Below, in pieces: positions 33,648 through 34,258 of a stretch of DNA of 34,258 nt. The DNA is from a virus. A model generated the notes under the pieces. It had not been told where the DNA came from. It did not search any database and saw only the letters and a program-made list of their open reading frames with translations. Numbering within the stretch: position 1 is the first letter of the stretch; each line of letters opens with the position of its first letter. Both the position numbers and the translations under genes were made by a program. The stretch covers positions 1-34,258 of IMG/VR virus record IMGVR_UViG_3300030333_002402; one strand, given 5' to 3'.

Positions 33648-34258
33648 TTATTCTTTAATTATTTGTGACATACTACCAGTATTACTATACTTTGATATGT
33701 TTATATTTAAACTAGGTTTTTCAATTTTTGCATTTGGTGCGTATAAGTGTCTATTATTAGCCATTACAGCTAAACCACTACTTATTGTAGCATCAAACTT
33801 TGTTCTTTTTGTTATATCAAATCTAGCCCAATCATTTAGTGTTCTATTAAAATATAAATCTCCAAATGTTCCATCTTGCTTCATACCAACGTGATCTTGA
33901 ATATACATCTCGATAGCAGCCGCATGAGCTTGTTTTATATCTTCACTTGAATTTGGTATACCACCAACTTCTTTTTCTGCAACGGATAATTTATTCCATA
34001 TTTTATCCGGTCTATTCATACTAAACCCTCTATAACCTCTTCTTCTAAGATAATAAAGTAATCTAGGTTTATTGTTCTCTGCGAGTATAGGCATTCCATA
34101 AAAAACTATTGCCATTAATACATCTTCAAAAAATATCTCAGCCGTAGGTGGTCTTGATAGGTATTCTAAAAAGAAACTATTCGCAGGAGCGTCCTCCATA
34201 CTAAACCTGGTTAAGCCGTGTAATGCTCCTTTAGATCCTTCTCCATCTACGGTTCCTG
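33648..34258 (-). CDS. terL: Terminase large subunit, C-terminal part (partial, cut by window edge)
   Basis: The frame continues to the edge of the window: reading back from the ATG at 34199 there are 19 further in-frame sense codons (G-T-V-D-G-E-G-S-K-G-A-L-H...), so that ATG is internal and the gene is truncated here. The visible part corresponds to the RNase H-like nuclease domain: I-F-F-E-D-V-L-M-A-I-V-F-Y-G-M-P-I-L-A-E-N-N-style strand-helix, followed by L-R-R-R-G-Y-R-G-F. Near the end comes the acidic-containing segment R-T-K-F-D-A-T-I-S-S-G-L-A-V, where the last metal-binding Asp of terminases sits. The ATPase domain lies outside the window. It cuts concatemeric DNA during packaging and docks on the portal encoded next to it. 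Confidence 0.85.
   Translation of the reverse strand, partial: GTVDGEGSKGALHGLTRFSMEDAPANSFFLEYLSRPPTAEIFFEDVLMAIVFYGMPILAENNKPRLLYYLRRRGYRGFSMNRPDKIWNKLSVAEKEVGGIPNSSEDIKQAHAAAIEMYIQDHVGMKQDGTFGDLYFNRTLNDWARFDITKRTKFDATISSGLAVMANNRHLYAPNAKIEKPSLNINISKYSNTGSMSQIIKE

Noticed and set aside
1-34258. tRNA genes, integrase or attachment sites, insertion sequences
   Set aside because: No cloverleaf, recombinase motif or terminal inverted repeat was recognised by eye; the window is almost completely filled by virion-type genes.

Overview
The window is AT-rich and reads as the virion-morphogenesis half of a tailed phage genome, with every supported gene on the minus strand. Read in the direction of transcription (34258 down to 1), it runs: terminase large subunit (3' part only), portal, probable scaffold, major capsid protein, a conserved late protein, a 56-aa small protein, two connector/ring proteins, a 2,987-aa tail protein, two beta-rich virion proteins, two helical internal-virion-type proteins, and a 3,279-aa multidomain 'polyvalent' protein. 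A compact run of small genes follows: outer-membrane-type lipoprotein, small basic protein, one-TM protein, exported thioredoxin-like protein, staphylococcal-type nuclease, a 32-aa protein with nine cysteines, and the start of another exported protein. The contractile-sheath and long-tail genes of myo- and siphoviruses are absent, so a podovirus-type particle is the best reading. The gene order and protein types recall crAss-like phages and uncultured marine phages, but no search was possible to confirm this.

A Bacteroidota (probably marine flavobacterial) host is the best inference, for three reasons. Start codons are preceded by A/T-rich leaders without a Shine-Dalgarno core. The large tail protein ends in cysteine repeats of the GCTDP...NY...DDGSC type, which are familiar from Bacteroidota surface proteins. 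The giant protein ends in two small Cys3His knuckles of a type also common in that phylum. This is inference, not proof.

The genes are packed with gaps of 1-70 nt, several overlap or nearly touch (TAATG, TAA-T-ATG), and all 20 stop codons that can be read are TAA. The only strong RNA structures are two GC-rich hairpins with UNCG tetraloops. One, just after the capsid gene, is followed by a U-tract (terminator); the other, after the next gene, has no U-tract.

The most unusual content is in four places. (1) The 9.8-kb gene encodes at least a HEXXH peptidase-like region, a HAD-like phosphatase region, a GNAT-like region, hydrophobic segments and two C-terminal zinc knuckles, with a (K/R)FSE(T/S) motif recurring seven times; two copies of a 25-residue linker bracket the GNAT-like module exactly. 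(2) The 9-kb tail gene has a modular Cys-rich C-terminal third. (3) A connector protein carries an inserted carbohydrate-binding-like beta-sandwich. (4) The 3'-terminal cassette is enriched in exported, lipid-anchored and cysteine-rich small proteins that could act on the host envelope.
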